Source: JAFDCJ01 sp964527835
GTDB taxonomy: Bacteria; Desulfobacterota; Desulfobacteria; Desulfobacterales; JAFDCJ01
NCBI GenBank assembly: GCA_964527835.1
Contig: CAZGNV010000003.1
Coordinates: 1-64,000 of the forward strand
Direction: 5' to 3'
DNA: 64,000 nucleotides
Positions 45,940 through 54,398 of this stretch are shown here, one piece after another. Position 1 is the first letter of the stretch, and every line of letters starts with the position of its first letter. The position numbers and the translations under genes are program-made. The notes under the pieces were generated by a model. The model saw nothing but the letters and a program-made list of their open reading frames with translations, was not told the origin of the DNA and did not search any database.

Positions 45940-45968
45940 CTATTAGGGTAATTTTGACATCCTGTCAA
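45940..45968 (-). promoter_or_regulatory. Probable sigma-70 promoter of the pilin operon
   Basis: TTGACA (45968-45963), a 17-nt spacer and TAATAG (45945-45940) on the minus strand, a near-ideal match. Predicted start is about 45932, giving a leader of roughly 310 nt before the fimT ATG. The rest of this 759-nt gene-free gap (45969-46380) is AT-rich to 46140, followed by an imperfect GC hairpin at 46160-46196; no gene was seen. Confidence 0.6.
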
Positions 45969-46380
45969 TGATAAAATTGTCCATAACCCATAAATATTTC
46001 AGAGAAAAACTATATCAATCGCTGCGGTGGAGAAAAATTTCTCTGGCCGGTCAGCAATGTCGCCAGGTTACCTGTCTAACAGGCAAAAAGTGTACCAAAA
46101 AAAGATCAATAAGATTATTTATAATAAGTTCAGATGGTTGCTTCTGGTATTATAATAGAAACCCCGGGGGACAACTTTTCGCAACACCCGGGTTTAGGTA
46201 AAAAAGGTGTGAATTTCGAGAAAAAAATGGGTAAACAACGTAAGATCGGAGCTGAATCCACCGATGCTCGTCAATTCCAGCCCGTGTCATGGGATTAACC
46301 GGCAAAATAAAAAGGCCGCTTGTCCAGGGAAACCGGATGTGGTAAGCACCATCCTTTAAATATGTGGGAAGGAGGGTCCG

Positions 46381-46668
46381 GTGCCGGGTATCCAGGAAAT
46401 TCTTATCCTGATCATTATCGTGGTGGCGATTGTCCTGGTTCCAAGAATGATTGGGCGGCGGCAGGAAACCGTGCCGGTCAAACCGGCGGTGGCCCTGTCA
46501 GGCAGAATGCGGCTGGCCATTGCGGCCTCTCTGCTCTGGCCGGCCATTATGGCGGTGGTTTTCAAACCCTGGCGCCAGGATCCGGTCATTTTTTTTTACG
46601 TCGGTCTGGGCCCGGTCGCTCTGGCCTGGATCGTCTTCTGGGTGATGGTCGGATTTCGCCGCAAATGA
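46381..46668 (+). CDS. Small membrane protein with TatA-like N-terminal helix
   Basis: 95 residues from GTG 46381, supported by GGAAGGAGG just upstream. The N-terminal helix (PGIQEILILIIIVVAIVLVP followed by RMIGRR) superficially resembles TatA, but two more hydrophobic segments follow (about 42-60 and 70-90) and the amphipathic TatA helix is absent. Family not recognised. It faces the HD-domain gene tail to tail with 26 nt between. Confidence 0.7.
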   Translation: MPGIQEILILIIIVVAIVLVPRMIGRRQETVPVKPAVALSGRMRLAIAASLLWPAIMAVVFKPWRQDPVIFFYVGLGPVALAWIVFWVMVGFRRK

Positions 46669-46694
46669 ATGTCAACCATTTGGCAATCCGGGTG

Positions 46695-47273
46695 TTATCC
46701 ATCCCCTTTCAGGCCGATTTCTTCGGCCACCGCGCGCATGCCCATGATGGTGTCGTTGATCAGTTCGGTTAATTCCACCCCCAGCATACCGGCACCTTGT
46801 TCAATGATGGAACGATCCACACCGGCGGCAAAACGCTTGTCCTTCCATTTTTTCTTGACGGACTTGGGTTTTAAATCCAGCACACTTTTCGAGGGCCGCA
46901 CCAGGGCGGTGGTGACCACCAGCCCGGTCAGTTCGTCGATGGCATAAAGCACTTTTTCCAGGGTGGACTCCGGCTTCACATCGGTGCAAATCCCCCAGCC
47001 ATGGCTGATCACCGCCCGGATGTATTCCTCCGGCCAGTCGTTTTGCCGCAGGATTTCCTCTGTTTTTTTGCAATGCTGCTCGGGGAACTGCTCATAGTCA
47101 AGATCATGGACCAGGCCCACCAGGCCCCATTTTTCTTCATCTTCGCCATACTTGCGCGCCATGTAGCGCATCACCCCTTCGACGGCCAGGGCATGCTTGA
47201 TCAGGCTTTCGCTCTTGTTGTATTTTTTCAGCAGGTCCAGGGCCTGCTGGCGGTTGGGAATATCGGGGCTCAT
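46695..47273 (-). CDS. HD-domain (HDIG-like) hydrolase
   Basis: 192 residues. HD metal-binding pattern: His27 (LIKHALAVE), His56-Asp57 (GLVHDLDYEQFPEQH), a further His in ISHGWG and Asp in YAIDELTGL. These proteins are metal phosphohydrolases, often on nucleotides; proteins of this length and motif set are common stand-alone bacterial enzymes of unknown substrate. GGAGG precedes the ATG. Confidence 0.85.
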   Translation of the reverse strand: MSPDIPNRQQALDLLKKYNKSESLIKHALAVEGVMRYMARKYGEDEEKWGLVGLVHDLDYEQFPEQHCKKTEEILRQNDWPEEYIRAVISHGWGICTDVKPESTLEKVLYAIDELTGLVVTTALVRPSKSVLDLKPKSVKKKWKDKRFAAGVDRSIIEQGAGMLGVELTELINDTIMGMRAVAEEIGLKGDG

Positions 47274-47320
47274 GGGACGACCTCCTGTATGGTATTGATG
47301 TTTTCAACAATGGCTTGTTT

Positions 47321-47370
47321 CCCCAAATGGACAATGACGCTCAACCAAAATGCAGATTGCCCTCGACTGG
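47321..47370. repeat. Second short repeat family, copy 1
   Basis: About 50 bp, roughly 80% identical by eye to 56591-56640; the shared core includes GACGCTCAACCAAAAT versus AACGCTCAACCAAAAT. Both copies are intergenic. It lies in the 321-nt gap 47274-47594, where a CTGCCG/CGGCAG hairpin followed by seven T (about 47482-47510) is also visible but no gene. Confidence 0.55.
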
Positions 47371-47594
47371 CAGCAAAGTTCACCGGCTGTTTTAAGAGGT
47401 TGCCGCTGAATTAACTAACTAATTGGAAATAAATGAAAAAGCCAGAGATACCGTAGGACATTTAAAACCGGTTGTCAAGCACTGCCGCCGCCGGCAGCCG
47501 TGTTTTTTTCCTTGATCCATTTGTTCGCGGCGGTTATGGTTATTTGCCAAAGCCGCATTGACCTGCTTCAATAACACGGGGACGGCAGACACCA

Positions 47595-49274
47595 TTGAAA
47601 CGAGCATCCACTGTACCCTCCACCGCCGGCCTTTACGGGCGCAATTATCTCGCCAACGCGGCGGGTGATCTTGTGATCGTTCTGCTGAACCTGTTTACAC
47701 CCATCGAGTTTTTCAAGGAGTGGCAGACCTTTCTTTTCCAGGGCGGCGGCGGGCGCCTGTTGGCCATTTTTTTCCCGGCCATTTTTATTCTGGCAACAGT
47801 GCTGCAATACATCATTCAGCGTCCCATTGTGAGTTTCATCCAGCAGGTCCGTTCCGGCAGGCAGCCGGCGGCCGACCTGCAGCTGCGGGCCCGGCGCAGG
47901 CTGGTGAACCTGCCGCTGATCCTGGCAGTGGTCAATTTGATCATGTGGACGGCCGTTACCCTCCTGTTCATGCTGGTATTGTATCTGATTACCTCCATAG
48001 GAGTGATCACCGCGGTGTATATTTTTTTCAGGGGGGTGATCATCGGGTTCATGGCCTCTTTTCTCTCCTTTTTTCTCATTGATGATTATAATCGTACCCG
48101 ACTGGTGCCCGTCTTTTTCCCCCACGGCAGGCTGGCAGAGGTACCCGGTACGGTGAAAATATCCATTCATCGTAAGATCCGGGTCTTATACAGTGCTGGC
48201 ACGGCTTTTTCCATGGCGATTCTCATGGGGACTCTGTTGCTGCTCCAGTGGCAAATGGAAGATGCCCTGGTCTCGGCCGTTGATTTCGGCCGCGGCATCG
48301 TTGTATTTACAGGAGTTCTTTTCGCTATTTTTATTGTCGTTGCCCTGGGCCTGCATCTTATGGTGACGAAGACGATTTCAGCGCCGGTCAAGGCCATGAT
48401 GGCATTGGTCAGAAAAGTACGTCGTGGTGAATTCCAGCACAAGGTGCAGGTGGTGTCCAACGATGAGTTGGGTGTGCTGGGTGACGGGATGAATGAAATG
48501 ACCGAGGGTCTCTTGGAGCGGGAACGCATGCGTCGCTCCCTGCATCTGGCACGGGAAGTCCAGCAGGCGCTTTTGCCCCGGCACCCCCCGGATGTAAGCG
48601 GATTGGATATCTCCGGCGCCAGCGTTTATTGCGATGAAACCGGCGGGGATTATTTTGATTTTATCGCCAGCGGCCAAAAATCGATTGGCAGCGTCGGCGT
48701 GGTGATCGGGGATGTTGCCGGTCACGGCATCTCCGCCGCCTTGCTGATGGCAACGGCCCGGGCTTTTCTCCGTCAGCGATCCGTTCAGCCTGGAAGCCTC
48801 GCCCGGGTGGTGTCCGATGTCAACCGGCTGCTGGCCCATGATGTTGAAGACACCGGGGGGTTCATGACCTTGTTTTATTTGACCATCGATGGAAAACAAC
48901 GTAAATTAGGCTGGGTACGCGCCGGGCACGATCCGGCCATCTTATATGATCCTGTGCGGGATGTGTTTGAGCCGTTGGGGGGTGCCGGTATTGCCCTGGG
49001 GATTAATCCGGATGCCCGCTATGAGCATTATGAAAAAGACAAGCTGGCAAAAGGTCAGATCATTTTGCTGGCAACCGACGGTGTTTGGGAGGCGCGCAAT
49101 CCCGACGGAGAAATGTTCGGCAAAGATTCCATCTGTCGGGTGGTGCGTCAAAATGCGGCTGTCAGCGCTGGAGAAATCCTGACCGCTGTTTTTGATAACC
49201 TCAATCGGCATGCAGGCTCCCAGCGTCCTGAAGATGACATGACGATGATTGTAATCAAGGTGACGGATGATTAA
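47595..49274 (+). CDS. Membrane-bound SpoIIE/PP2C-type serine phosphatase
   Basis: 559 residues from TTG 47595; no better start was found in frame. The N-terminal half has about six TM helices in two groups of roughly three, ending in a HAMP-like segment (TKTISAPVKAMMALVRKVRRGEF; NDELGVLGDGMNEM). The C-terminal ~230 residues are a PP2C/RsbU domain with LAREVQQALLPRHPP, DETGGDYFDF, IGDVAGHGISAALLMA and LLATDGVWEARNPDGEMFG, which supply the metal-binding Asp/Gly. Such proteins dephosphorylate anti-sigma antagonists; no partner gene is adjacent. Confidence 0.9.
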   Translation: MKRASTVPSTAGLYGRNYLANAAGDLVIVLLNLFTPIEFFKEWQTFLFQGGGGRLLAIFFPAIFILATVLQYIIQRPIVSFIQQVRSGRQPAADLQLRARRRLVNLPLILAVVNLIMWTAVTLLFMLVLYLITSIGVITAVYIFFRGVIIGFMASFLSFFLIDDYNRTRLVPVFFPHGRLAEVPGTVKISIHRKIRVLYSAGTAFSMAILMGTLLLLQWQMEDALVSAVDFGRGIVVFTGVLFAIFIVVALGLHLMVTKTISAPVKAMMALVRKVRRGEFQHKVQVVSNDELGVLGDGMNEMTEGLLERERMRRSLHLAREVQQALLPRHPPDVSGLDISGASVYCDETGGDYFDFIASGQKSIGSVGVVIGDVAGHGISAALLMATARAFLRQRSVQPGSLARVVSDVNRLLAHDVEDTGGFMTLFYLTIDGKQRKLGWVRAGHDPAILYDPVRDVFEPLGGAGIALGINPDARYEHYEKDKLAKGQIILLATDGVWEARNPDGEMFGKDSICRVVRQNAAVSAGEILTAVFDNLNRHAGSQRPEDDMTMIVIKVTDD

Positions 49275-49355
49275 TGCGGCCTGGCAGCCTGTCCATTGCC
49301 ATTGTCGCGGGGTTGATACGATCCAGCCGAAAACCAGAAACCTTAAGGAGGGAAA

Positions 49356-50153
49356 ATGGGGACCAAAGGTCATGGGATTGATGAGTTGAGCGGGTTTGCC
49401 CTGGAATTCGTTAGAGAAGCCGGCAAAAAGGCCATGCCTTTTTATGGCAAGGGCAGGGTGGGAGTCAAATTCGACCAGTCCATGGTTATCGAGGCGGACC
49501 TGCGCCTGTCGGAATTTTTCCAGGAGCAGCTCCACCAGCGGTTTCCCGAACACCACGTATTTAAATATGACCAGCTGAACGAAAACTATTCCCATGAAGG
49601 CAAACGGTTTTTGTGGGCTTTTGATACCATTGAAGGCGTGGCCAATTTCCAGGCCGGCATCCCCATCTGGGGCATGTCCCTGGCCCTGCTGGATAATTTC
49701 TGGCCTATTCTAGGCGTTTTTTACATGCCGGCCTCCGGGGATCTGTTTCATGCCCGCGCCGGCCAGGATGCTTTCTGGGGAAAAAAGAAAATCCGCCTAT
49801 CGGACACCACTGCCATCAATGATGAAAGCGTCCTGTTTACCTTTTCCAGGTTTCACCAGTATTATCGTTCAAATTTTCCCGGTAAAATACGCAACCTGGG
49901 CTGCGCTTCGGCGCACATCTGCTACGTGGCGGTGGGCCGGGCAGACGCGGTGGTTGTCGCCAATGAATCGTTTCAGGGTCTGGCCGCCGCCCGGGTCATC
50001 ATTGAGGCGGCGGGGGGTAAATTTTCCAGACTGGACGGCAGCGATTTTCATCTCAACGAATACCTGGACGGTCAGCGCATCGAAGATCACCTGCTGGTGG
50101 CAGCCCCCGGAAATTTTATGCAGGTCCGCAACAGCCTGCAACCGGTCTCTTGA
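49356..50153 (+). CDS. Inositol-monophosphatase-fold protein with altered active site
   Basis: 265 residues, the usual IMPase length. Where the family has DPIDGTxNF this protein has DTIEGVANF (about residues 91-99), replacing the second catalytic Asp by Glu and Thr by Val. The second metal motif, normally WDxAAG, reads ESFQGLAAAR, lacking the Asp, although EAAGGKFSRLDG follows as expected. The GEE-type Glu pair is also not obvious. It may be a divergent enzyme or a binding pseudoenzyme. AAGGAGG precedes the ATG. The stop overlaps the next start (TGATG). Confidence 0.8.
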   Translation: MGTKGHGIDELSGFALEFVREAGKKAMPFYGKGRVGVKFDQSMVIEADLRLSEFFQEQLHQRFPEHHVFKYDQLNENYSHEGKRFLWAFDTIEGVANFQAGIPIWGMSLALLDNFWPILGVFYMPASGDLFHARAGQDAFWGKKKIRLSDTTAINDESVLFTFSRFHQYYRSNFPGKIRNLGCASAHICYVAVGRADAVVVANESFQGLAAARVIIEAAGGKFSRLDGSDFHLNEYLDGQRIEDHLLVAAPGNFMQVRNSLQPVS

Positions 50154-50683
50154 TGCAGGCGCGAACTGCAACCCCGGCGCCGCTTTCACCGCCGTGGCCA
50201 ACCCCTGCCGCCTGGCAGCAAGCCAATGCCAGCATCGATTTGCATGTTAAACGCTATTACCGTGCCTTAAAGCCTGTCATGCGGATCGCCTCGCAAACGC
50301 GGATTCGCCTGGAATCGATTTTTACGGTGCTCGATGAGATCTGCCGGCAGACCTGTCCCTGGTGCCCCGAGCCCTGTTGCCTGGTGGCCAGACCGTGGTA
50401 TGATTTTCGCGATCTTGTTTTTTTGCACCTCAACGGGCTGATCGTACCTCCGGCCCAGACCATTGACAATCTGAAAACGACCTGCCGTTATTCAAGTCCC
50501 AAAGGGTGCACGCTACTGCGCATCACCCGGCCCTGGATCTGCACCTGGTATCTGTGTCCCGTCCAGAGCCGGAAATTGAGAGGGACGGACAATGATTGCT
50601 GGGAACAGCTGAGCCGTAGGCTGGCGGAAATCAAAAGCGCCCGCCGGCAGATGGAAGAAGCCTTTATCCGGACAATTGCATGA
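50153..50683 (+). CDS. Cysteine-cluster protein of unknown function
   Basis: 176 residues from the ATG at 50153, which shares one base with the preceding stop. The centre holds CRQTCPWCPEPCC, resembling the YkgJ Cys cluster, then CRYSSPKGCTLL and CTWYLC, so a metal or Fe-S site is likely. The C-terminus is helical and charged. No clear family. Coupling to the IMPase-like gene suggests a shared role. Confidence 0.7.
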   Translation: MQARTATPAPLSPPWPTPAAWQQANASIDLHVKRYYRALKPVMRIASQTRIRLESIFTVLDEICRQTCPWCPEPCCLVARPWYDFRDLVFLHLNGLIVPPAQTIDNLKTTCRYSSPKGCTLLRITRPWICTWYLCPVQSRKLRGTDNDCWEQLSRRLAEIKSARRQMEEAFIRTIA

Positions 50684-50828
50684 AAGCGGCCAGCCCGTTG
50701 GAGGCCCGCAGTGAAGGGCTTGCTCAAAACCCGGATTTGTGCCACACTGTTAATTAACAGGACGATTCGCGGCACCGGCCGATAGCTGATGGTTTCCGAC
50801 CATCGCGACGGCTGGACGGGACCGGCAT

Positions 50829-52745
50829 ATGGCTGACAATGACATTCAAATCGTCTCTCCCATAGACGAAAATTTTATCATATGCCCGCGGTGCAAGACC
50901 GTCAATCCCGGTCAATCCAATTTCTGCCTGAACTGCGGCAATCGGCTGCGCGGCCATGTTCCCGGCAAACCCCGCTGGGAGTGGCTGATTTTGCTGGTGG
51001 TTTTTCTGGCGGCCGCCCTGATCTATTATTACCCTCGCCGCGGTCCCGCGGTGCTTCCCCAATCTGCTGTGAAAACGCTGCCTTCCCGGGATGTGCCCAT
51101 CGCCAAACCCGCCGCAGAAACTTCGGTGCGGTCGGAACCGGCCGTAAAGGAGAAAACGGTCGCCGCGCCGGCATCTGAAAAGACAATCAAAATTCCGGTG
51201 GGTACAGTGGTGTTTAAGGACATCACCGGCAGGGTCATCAACGAAATGCCGGCGGCCGTGGTGGCCGGGGGCTGGTTGGCGCTTCCGCGGCGGCTATGCC
51301 TGGGAGCCGCCAGCTGGATTTTGAAGCTGAGCGAAGACCGGCAAATCGACATTGTCGGTGGCATGATCGGCGACGAAGACCCAGTCGGCCTGTGGCGTAT
51401 CGATGAGGGGCTGAACCTGGAAAGTCCCGACCTGTACCCGTGGATACCGGATGAATCCCTGAGCTGGCTTTCACTGGGTGATTCAAATCAGCCGCAGCCG
51501 GTGACGCTTCAAAACACGTCCGAGAGCGGTTATTTTATGGAGGCTGAAATTGCGCCCGCAGCTGACGAGATGGGGTTGCTGCTTCAAAACGAGCGGGTTG
51601 TCGGATGGAGCTTTGGTGATCTTGCTGCCGGGGTATATTTGTGGAGCGGTGATGAAGGCGGATACCTGCGACCGGAGATCCAGGTGGATGATTTTTATCG
51701 CATCACTTTTGCCGGGGGCCGGGAAGAAGCTTTTCTGCTGGCGCTTGCCATGCCCGCCGGGGAGTACAGCGAGCTTGAACGCCTGGAGGCCCTGGCCGGT
51801 GCTTTTCGTTATGAGACCCGGCTGTCCGCAGCCGATACTTCCCAAGATCTCAGCACACCGGTGATTATTGAAAATATCCGAACCCTGATGGCCCGAACCC
51901 TGAAGCGCGGGGAAATCCAGGCGGTGGCGGACATCTTCGATGTCCGTATCCTGACTGCAGCCGCGGACTCGGCCTTGCTGCTGGACGTTGCCCGGGCCAC
52001 TGTCCAGGCCTATGGCTTTGAAGCCGCTACCGTTTTGACCGAAAGTGTGGCCTCCTCGCTGCGAACGGCCAGCAGGCAGGAGACCCGCCGGTTGAATAAA
52101 TTTTTTTCAGATCTATACCGGGGTTGGATCAACACCCTGTTGAAAAACGGCGATCTGCAGGGCGCCTGGCAGGTCTATGGGCGTGCCAGCCGTCAATTGC
52201 CGGATGATGCTGCGATTCACCTGCAGGCAGTTGAGCTGGCCCTGGTCGACGATGACTGGCAGGAGGCCCAACGGCTGCTTGAAATGAGATCCTATCCAGC
52301 GGCATTGGATGATAAAATCAAGACTCTGCGGGCCCGGATTGCCCGGCTCAAAGGGCGGGAGGGAAAAATTGTCATTCATTTCACCCCCGGTACCCGCCTG
52401 ATTCCGGTCGATGCCGTCGTCAATCACGAGGTCCACCAGAAATTTATCGTGGACACCGGAGCCTCCATGGTGACCATTCCACGGGTCACGGCCCGGCAGC
52501 TGGACCTGGTCTTTGATGAGCGCACTCCCCTGCGCCGAGTCAACACCGCCGGGGGGGTCCAGTATGCCCGGGAGGTGACCCTGGCCGCCATTACCATTGA
52601 GGGCCGAACGGTCAGCAACATCAAGGCCCTGGTGCTGGATCTGCCGGACCAGGCTGAATGGGGGCTGCTGGGGCTTAATTTTCTCCATCGCTTTCACATG
52701 GACATGAATACGGAGGAGGGGGTGCTCCTGCTGGAGCCCAGATAG
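50829..52745 (+). CDS. Zinc-ribbon, TM and retropepsin-like aspartic protease protein
   Basis: 638 residues. N-terminal zinc ribbon CPRCKTVNPGQSNFCLNCG (about 19-37), one TM helix (WEWLILLVVFLAAALIYYY, about 50-68), a Pro/Ala/Lys linker, a beta-rich region (~120-310), a helical TPR-like region (~320-500) and a C-terminal clan AA aspartic protease domain with FIVDTGASMVTIP as the catalytic DTGAS loop and LLGLNFLHRFHMDMNTEEG. The C-terminal two-thirds should be periplasmic. A small membrane protein follows by 7 nt. Substrates unknown. Confidence 0.85.
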   Translation: MADNDIQIVSPIDENFIICPRCKTVNPGQSNFCLNCGNRLRGHVPGKPRWEWLILLVVFLAAALIYYYPRRGPAVLPQSAVKTLPSRDVPIAKPAAETSVRSEPAVKEKTVAAPASEKTIKIPVGTVVFKDITGRVINEMPAAVVAGGWLALPRRLCLGAASWILKLSEDRQIDIVGGMIGDEDPVGLWRIDEGLNLESPDLYPWIPDESLSWLSLGDSNQPQPVTLQNTSESGYFMEAEIAPAADEMGLLLQNERVVGWSFGDLAAGVYLWSGDEGGYLRPEIQVDDFYRITFAGGREEAFLLALAMPAGEYSELERLEALAGAFRYETRLSAADTSQDLSTPVIIENIRTLMARTLKRGEIQAVADIFDVRILTAAADSALLLDVARATVQAYGFEAATVLTESVASSLRTASRQETRRLNKFFSDLYRGWINTLLKNGDLQGAWQVYGRASRQLPDDAAIHLQAVELALVDDDWQEAQRLLEMRSYPAALDDKIKTLRARIARLKGREGKIVIHFTPGTRLIPVDAVVNHEVHQKFIVDTGASMVTIPRVTARQLDLVFDERTPLRRVNTAGGVQYAREVTLAAITIEGRTVSNIKALVLDLPDQAEWGLLGLNFLHRFHMDMNTEEGVLLLEPR

Positions 52746-52752
52746 GCGTTTG

Positions 52753-52896
52753 ATGAAGAAATTCGTGGTTCCCTTTGTGATGGTGCTGGGCGGGCTGGAC
52801 GCCCTCTATGGGGTGCTTACCGGTGACCGGGTCAGCATCCTGGTCGGCGCGGCCATCGTGGCGATCGGCGTTTACATTTTGAAGACCAAGAAGTGA
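52753..52896 (+). CDS. Small 47-residue membrane protein
   Basis: Too short for routine ORF calling: ATG 52753 to TGA 52896. Sequence pattern: MKKFVVPFVMVLGGLDALYG, a short polar turn (TGDR), then a hydrophobic helix VSILVGAAIVAIGVYIL and a basic tail KTKK. Two hydrophobic segments form a helical hairpin. It follows the protease-like gene by 7 nt and is likely co-transcribed. No family recognised. Confidence 0.55.
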   Translation: MKKFVVPFVMVLGGLDALYGVLTGDRVSILVGAAIVAIGVYILKTKK

Positions 52897-52928
52897 GCGC
52901 ATCGGTGGCTCCTGCTGGGAGGAGCCGG

Positions 52929-53528
52929 CTAAAATTCTTCGATAATTTTTCCCTTTTCCACAAAATCTTCCACATTGTCCCGAATGCTTGCCAGGGTGGT
53001 GACCGCCGTTTCCAGTTTGATAAAAACCGGGTCTTCCTCTCCCAGGAGTCGGCGGGACTTTTCCAGCAGTTTCAGCCCGTTTTCCACCTGGGCATTCAGT
53101 TCGTTGAGCACCTCCTTACGTTTTTGATGCCGCTGCCTTTCCCGGGCGATCACAGGCATCAGGCGCTGGATGGAATATTCCACCAGTGCGTCTCGGGGGG
53201 CGTCAAACTGCCGGGAAATCTGTTCAAGGCAGGTCAAGGTTTTGCGGCTGATCACAAAGGTTTTCTGGATGCGCCTGAGGGTGCTGAATTTTTCGGCTTC
53301 GATCTCCCGGGCGATCAAGCTCAGGGAGTGGGTGTCTTCGATTAAATGATCGAAAAGCGACTTTTGCTTAATTCCCAGGTGGACGGCCACAATGCTCATG
53401 GCATCGATGGCCCGGGAAGACAGCTTGAAAGTTGCCCGTACGGATTGACGGCCGCGCAGGTCCTCGGACGAAGGCTGGGGCAAGATGTCATCGGACGGTG
53501 GCCAGGGGGCGTTGTTGTCATCCGGCAT
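52929..53528 (-). CDS. Tandem ribbon-helix-helix-like protein
   Basis: 199 residues. Two successive segments have the strand-helix-helix look of RHH/Arc-type DNA-binding units: VRATFKLSSRAIDAMSIVAV with a following helix (about 30-68) and IQKTFVISRKTLTCLEQISR with a following helix (about 86-125). A charged, coiled-coil-like C-terminus follows (about 128-195). One chain could thus form an internal RHH pair. Function inferred only. It is divergent from hsp20, and might regulate it. Confidence 0.65.
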   Translation of the reverse strand: MPDDNNAPWPPSDDILPQPSSEDLRGRQSVRATFKLSSRAIDAMSIVAVHLGIKQKSLFDHLIEDTHSLSLIAREIEAEKFSTLRRIQKTFVISRKTLTCLEQISRQFDAPRDALVEYSIQRLMPVIARERQRHQKRKEVLNELNAQVENGLKLLEKSRRLLGEEDPVFIKLETAVTTLASIRDNVEDFVEKGKIIEEF

Positions 53529-53616
53529 GGTGTTCCCTCCAGGGGCAGGGGGTTTAATTCATTACTAATAAAAACATTTTTTTAAGTAATAGATAAAAAT
53601 TTCTTACATTACATAG

Positions 53617-53644
53617 TTGACATATTGCAGATTGTTATTATCAT
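53617..53644 (+). promoter_or_regulatory. Probable promoter of hsp20
   Basis: TTGACA (53617-53622), 16-nt spacer, TATCAT (53639-53644) in AT-rich DNA, 72 nt before the hsp20 start. A CIRCE or ROSE-type heat-shock element was not recognised. Confidence 0.5.
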
Positions 53645-53716
53645 ATTTGCCAGAAAAAGTAAAACGATTAAAGCTAAAAAAATAAATTGCAAAAAACATG
53701 AAAAGGGGGTGAGCAT

Positions 53717-54160
53717 ATGAACCTGGTTAGATGGAATCCCTGGCGAGAAGTGAGCACCCTGCAGAATCGGATCAGCCGCTTTTTTGATGAACCACTGTTT
53801 AATCCGGCCTGGTTTGAAGAGGATTTCGAAATGGGCAGCTGGCATCCGGCGGTGGACATGTATGACAACGATGACAGCATTGTCATCAAGGCCGAACTGC
53901 CCGGCGTGGACAAGAAAGACGTCTCCATTGACGTCAAGGACCGCGTTTTGACCCTCAAGGGCGAGCGCAGGCATGAAAACGAAGTCAAAGAGGAGAGCTA
54001 TTACCGCAAAGAGCGCAGTTACGGCAAGTTCCAGCGGATGTTCACCCTGCCCGCGGATGTGGACCCCGACAAGATCAAAGCGGAGTTCAAGGACGGGCTG
54101 CTGAAAATCGAAATTCCCAAGCCGGAAGAACACAAACCCAAAGCGATCACGATCCACTGA
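53717..54160 (+). CDS. Hsp20/alpha-crystallin small heat-shock protein
   Basis: 147 residues. The N-terminal arm (WNPWREVSTLQNRISRFFDE) is followed by the alpha-crystallin domain at about 40-135 (WHPAVDMYDNDDSIVIKAEL; GERRHENEVKEESYYRKERSYG, read in parts; FKDGLLKIEIPKPEE). The C-terminal IxI-type tail is weak. Holdase chaperone keeping unfolded proteins soluble. AAAGGGGGTGA precedes the ATG. A strong terminator follows; dnaK lies convergently beyond it. Confidence 0.95.
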   Translation: MNLVRWNPWREVSTLQNRISRFFDEPLFNPAWFEEDFEMGSWHPAVDMYDNDDSIVIKAELPGVDKKDVSIDVKDRVLTLKGERRHENEVKEESYYRKERSYGKFQRMFTLPADVDPDKIKAEFKDGLLKIEIPKPEEHKPKAITIH

Positions 54161-54191
54161 CAGGGGATCAGCTCTCGCAAATCAAACCTGA

Positions 54192-54219
54192 AAGGGGCTT
54201 TTATGAGCCCCTTTTTTTG
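54192..54219 (+). terminator. Rho-independent terminator of hsp20
   Basis: AAGGGGCT and AGCCCCTT form an 8-bp stem around a short TTTATG-type loop, directly followed by a run of T. It lies 32 nt after the hsp20 stop. Confidence 0.88.
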
Positions 54220-54333
54220 TGCGACGCGTTGAGAAAATAGAAACCCGTCGGGACATCAGCGCCCGTGAAACCGCTGTGACAGCACCGGGGATGTGGTTGC
54301 CGGCCGCCAGTGTGCCGACAGCTGCCCCAAAGC

Positions 54334-54375
54334 AAAAACCCCTGAGCCCTTTTTTAGAGGGCCCGGGGGTTTTTA
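54334..54375 (-). terminator. Rho-independent terminator of dnaK
   Basis: Reading the minus strand, CCCC then GGCCC pair with GGGC then GGGG around an A-rich loop, followed by TTTTT. It lies 24 nt beyond the dnaK stop. Flanking A- and T-tracts may let it work in both directions. Confidence 0.8.
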
Positions 54376-54398
54376 GGTTTGCAGCTGAGACCTGATGA

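Noticed and set aside
45968..46201. 77-codon plus-strand ORF in the pilin upstream gap
   Set aside because: It lacks a ribosome binding site, overlaps the minus-strand promoter and has no protein-like features.
46381..46668. TatA homologue
   Set aside because: Only the first helix is similar; there are two extra membrane segments and no amphipathic helix or tatBC neighbours.
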